This document shows positions 62,496 to 64,000 of a stretch of DNA of 64,000 nucleotides, piece after piece; within the stretch, counting starts at the first letter, position 1; the number at the start of each line of letters is the position of its first letter. The notes under the pieces were generated by a model. The model had not been told where the DNA came from. It did no database searches and saw only the letters and a program-made list of their open reading frames with translations. A program made the translations under genes and the position numbers. The stretch is from assembly GCF_018531375.1 (NCBI RefSeq), contig NZ_JAHBOH010000001.1:2232001-2296000 (forward strand). Reading direction: 5' to 3'. The stretch comes from Cellulomonas fulva (GTDB taxonomy: Bacteria > Actinomycetota > Actinomycetes > Actinomycetales > Cellulomonadaceae).

Positions 62496-63074
62496 GTGGC
62501 AGGCAAGACGCAGCTGATCGACCGGATCGTCGCCAGGGGGAGCAGCCGTGCTGCCGCGAGCGCGGCGGTCGACGCCGTGCTGGCCGAGGTGACGGCCCTC
62601 CTGGCTGAGGGCGAGCGCGTCACCTTGACGGGGTTCGGCTCGTTCGACCCGGTCGAGCGGGCGGCCCGCACGGCGCGCAACCCGCGCACGGGGGCCTCGG
62701 TCGAGGTCGCTGCCGCGCGCGTGGTGCGGTTCCACCCCGGTGCGGCCCTGCGGACGGCGGTCGGCGGGGGGCCCGTGCCCTCGGCAGGGCCGGTGACCGA
62801 GGTCGTCCCCGTCGAGCGGACGAGCGGGAGCCGGCGGGTCGCGACCGCGGCGAGCGCCGGCAGGACGGACGGCACGAAGGCCGCCCAGGAGCTCGCGGAG
62901 CAGGCGGGCAAGACGGCCCGGAAGACGTCCGACGCGAAGACCGCGAAGAAGCCTGACAAGAAGTCTGAGAAGAAGGCTGACAAGAAGGTCGGCAAGAACT
63001 CGGACAAGAAGGCCGGCAAGAAGTCTGACAAGAAGTCCGGCAAGAAGTCGGGCAAGCACTCCGGCAAGAAGTAG
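62496..63074 (+). CDS. HU-like DNA-binding protein with lysine-rich tail
   Basis: The 192-residue protein has an HU domain in residues 1-92: KTQLIDRIVARGSSRAAASA, LLAEGERVTLTGFGSF, then ARNPRTGASVEVAAARVVRF, and a histone H1-like tail from about residue 125, built of KKSDKK, KKSGKK and similar units. This two-part form (HupB/HupS type) is usual in actinobacteria and compacts the nucleoid. GTG 62496 has GGGGAGG upstream. TACGGT at 62434-62439 may be the -10. The tail DNA is richer in A and T-ending codons (TCT, GCT, CCT) than the rest of the window. Confidence 0.93.
   Translation: MAGKTQLIDRIVARGSSRAAASAAVDAVLAEVTALLAEGERVTLTGFGSFDPVERAARTARNPRTGASVEVAAARVVRFHPGAALRTAVGGGPVPSAGPVTEVVPVERTSGSRRVATAASAGRTDGTKAAQELAEQAGKTARKTSDAKTAKKPDKKSEKKADKKVGKNSDKKAGKKSDKKSGKKSGKHSGKK
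62937..63073. repeat. 12-base repeats in the HU-like tail
   Basis: Variants of GACAAGAAGTCN and GGCAAGAAGTCN repeat about every 12 bases to the end of the gene. They encode D/G-K-K-S units with one interruption each of KVGKN and KHSGK. Copy number may vary between strains. Confidence 0.85.
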
Positions 63075-63190
63075 TCATCCGCCCGTCACGCGGCGGCCGC
63101 GAGGTCGGCGTGCGGCGGGTGGTCTGTGAAGGTGTCGTGCGGAGGCGCGGGCAGGTGCGCGCGCCGGCACGCCAGGTCCCGGTGGTAGGC

Positions 63191-63196
63191 GAGGAT
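63191..63196 (+). promoter_or_regulatory. -10-like hexamer GAGGAT before murA
   Basis: GAGGAT is followed by 6 bases and the GTG at 63203. Part of it could also act as a ribosome site for the same start, so the call is tentative. Confidence 0.35.
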
Positions 63197-63202
63197 GGGC
63201 GC

Positions 63203-64000
63203 GTGAACGATCTGCTGTACGTCAACGGTGGCACCCCGCTGCAGGGCGACATCACCGTCCGCGGAGCCAAGAACTTCGTCTCGAAGGCCATGGTCGCCGC
63301 GCTGCTGGGAGAGACGCCCAGCGTGCTGCGCAACGTCCCGCAGATCCGGGACGTCGCGGTGGTGACCGGCCTGCTCGAGCTGCACGGCGTGCGGGTCGAC
63401 GCGGACGCCGCGGCCGGCACGCTGCACCTGGACCCGACGGACGTCGAGACCGCGCACGTCGCGGACATCGACGCGCACGCGGGCTCGAGCCGGATCCCGA
63501 TCCTGTTCTGCGGCCCGCTGCTGCACCGGCTGGGGGAGGCGTTCATCCCCGACCTGGGCGGCTGCCGGATCGGCGACCGGCCGATCAACTACCACCTCGA
63601 CATCCTGCGCCAGTTCGGCGCGGTCGTGGACAAGCGGCCACAGGGCATCTACCTCAGCGCGCCCAAGCGCCTGCAGGGCACCAAGATCGCGCTGCCGTAC
63701 CCGAGCGTCGGGGCGACCGAGCAGCTGCTGCTGACGGCGGTCCGCGCGGACGGGATCACCGAGCTCGCGAACGCGGCGATCGAGCCCGAGATCATGGACC
63801 TCATCAACGTCCTGCAGAAGATGGGCGCGATCATCTCGGTCGACACGGACCGCGTGATCCGCATCGAGGGCGTCGAGCGGCTCGAGGGCTACCAGCACAC
63901 CGCGCTCTCGGACCGGATCGAGGCCGCGTCCTGGGCCTCGGCGGCGCTCGCGACGGGCGGCGACATCTACGTCCGCGGCGCGACGCAGCCGGAGATGACG
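63203..64000 (+). CDS. murA: UDP-N-acetylglucosamine 1-carboxyvinyltransferase MurA (partial)
   Basis: It transfers enolpyruvate from PEP to UDP-GlcNAc, the first committed step of peptidoglycan synthesis. The window holds the first 266 residues. Seen: VRGAKNFVSKAMVAALL with K23 and N24 of the substrate site, LRNVPQIRDV, LFCGPLLHRLG, and the active loop DLGGCRIGDRPINYHL with cysteine 121, which is the fosfomycin-sensitive type. LPYPSVGATEQLLL is also present. Start is GTG 63203. The gene runs off the right edge. The 128-base gap before it has no gene. Confidence 0.95.
   Translation, partial: MNDLLYVNGGTPLQGDITVRGAKNFVSKAMVAALLGETPSVLRNVPQIRDVAVVTGLLELHGVRVDADAAAGTLHLDPTDVETAHVADIDAHAGSSRIPILFCGPLLHRLGEAFIPDLGGCRIGDRPINYHLDILRQFGAVVDKRPQGIYLSAPKRLQGTKIALPYPSVGATEQLLLTAVRADGITELANAAIEPEIMDLINVLQKMGAIISVDTDRVIRIEGVERLEGYQHTALSDRIEAASWASAALATGGDIYVRGATQPEMT

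Overview
The window is chromosomal DNA of a very GC-rich actinobacterium. The mtrA-mtrB-lpqB, comF, hpf, secA order, the ndgR/leuC-leuD/HU/murA block and the whiB-phosphomannomutase neighbourhood are actinobacterial. Codon bias, the long wall-polysaccharide locus and many leaderless genes suggest Micrococcales, plausibly Cellulomonadaceae; this is inference from gene content only. I saw no insertion sequence, phage gene, CRISPR array or rRNA.

Region 1 (1-18302) is a surface-polysaccharide locus. It holds an ABC exporter (wzm/wzt), a UDP-HexNAc 6-dehydrogenase, the UDP-GlcNAc 2-epimerase wecB and three GT4 glycosyltransferases. It also holds two paralogous GT2 enzymes with an extra N-terminal domain, an OafA-type acyltransferase, and a pyruvyltransferase fused to a GT8 glycosyltransferase. 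Together they suggest an exported polymer carrying ManNAc-uronic acid, acyl groups and pyruvate.

Region 2 (18366-22179) is a convergent pair of secreted wall enzymes: a SpoIID/LytB-type lytic enzyme and a PGRP-type amidase. They carry the same small beta-rich repeat, two copies each. A GTCACA direct repeat resembling an MtrA box overlaps the SpoIID promoter, and mtrAB lies in the same window.

Region 3 (22297-33232) is the whiB neighbourhood: a TIGR03089 protein, whiB, a giant GT2-membrane protein, a DUF5719 protein, a metallopeptidase-like protein, a DUF3499 protein, a small zinc-ribbon protein, phosphomannomutase, a Trm112-like protein and a CDF metal transporter. Region 4 (33229-42258) contains a secreted SGNH hydrolase, then RDD, SpoIIM-like, DUF58, MoxR, DUF4350, DUF4129 and a proline-rich membrane protein, forming a MoxR/VWA-type membrane module.

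Region 5 (42467-53454) is the mtrA-mtrB-lpqB operon, comF, hpf, a YcaQ-like protein, an EamA transporter and secA, closed by two hairpins. Region 6 (53591-58715) has an Rv3235-family protein, a LysM protein, a 175-residue unknown, a small HTH protein, a CpaB-like/CpaE-like pair and a DUF6912 protein. Region 7 (58771-64000) has tRNA-Gln and tRNA-Glu, strong terminators, ndgR divergent from leuCD, an HU-like protein with a lysine tail, and the start of murA.

Two themes cut across the window. Many genes have a TANNNT-like hexamer only 6-7 bases before the start codon, which predicts leaderless mRNAs. Several envelope proteins contain short in-frame tandem repeats of 9, 12 or 15 bases.
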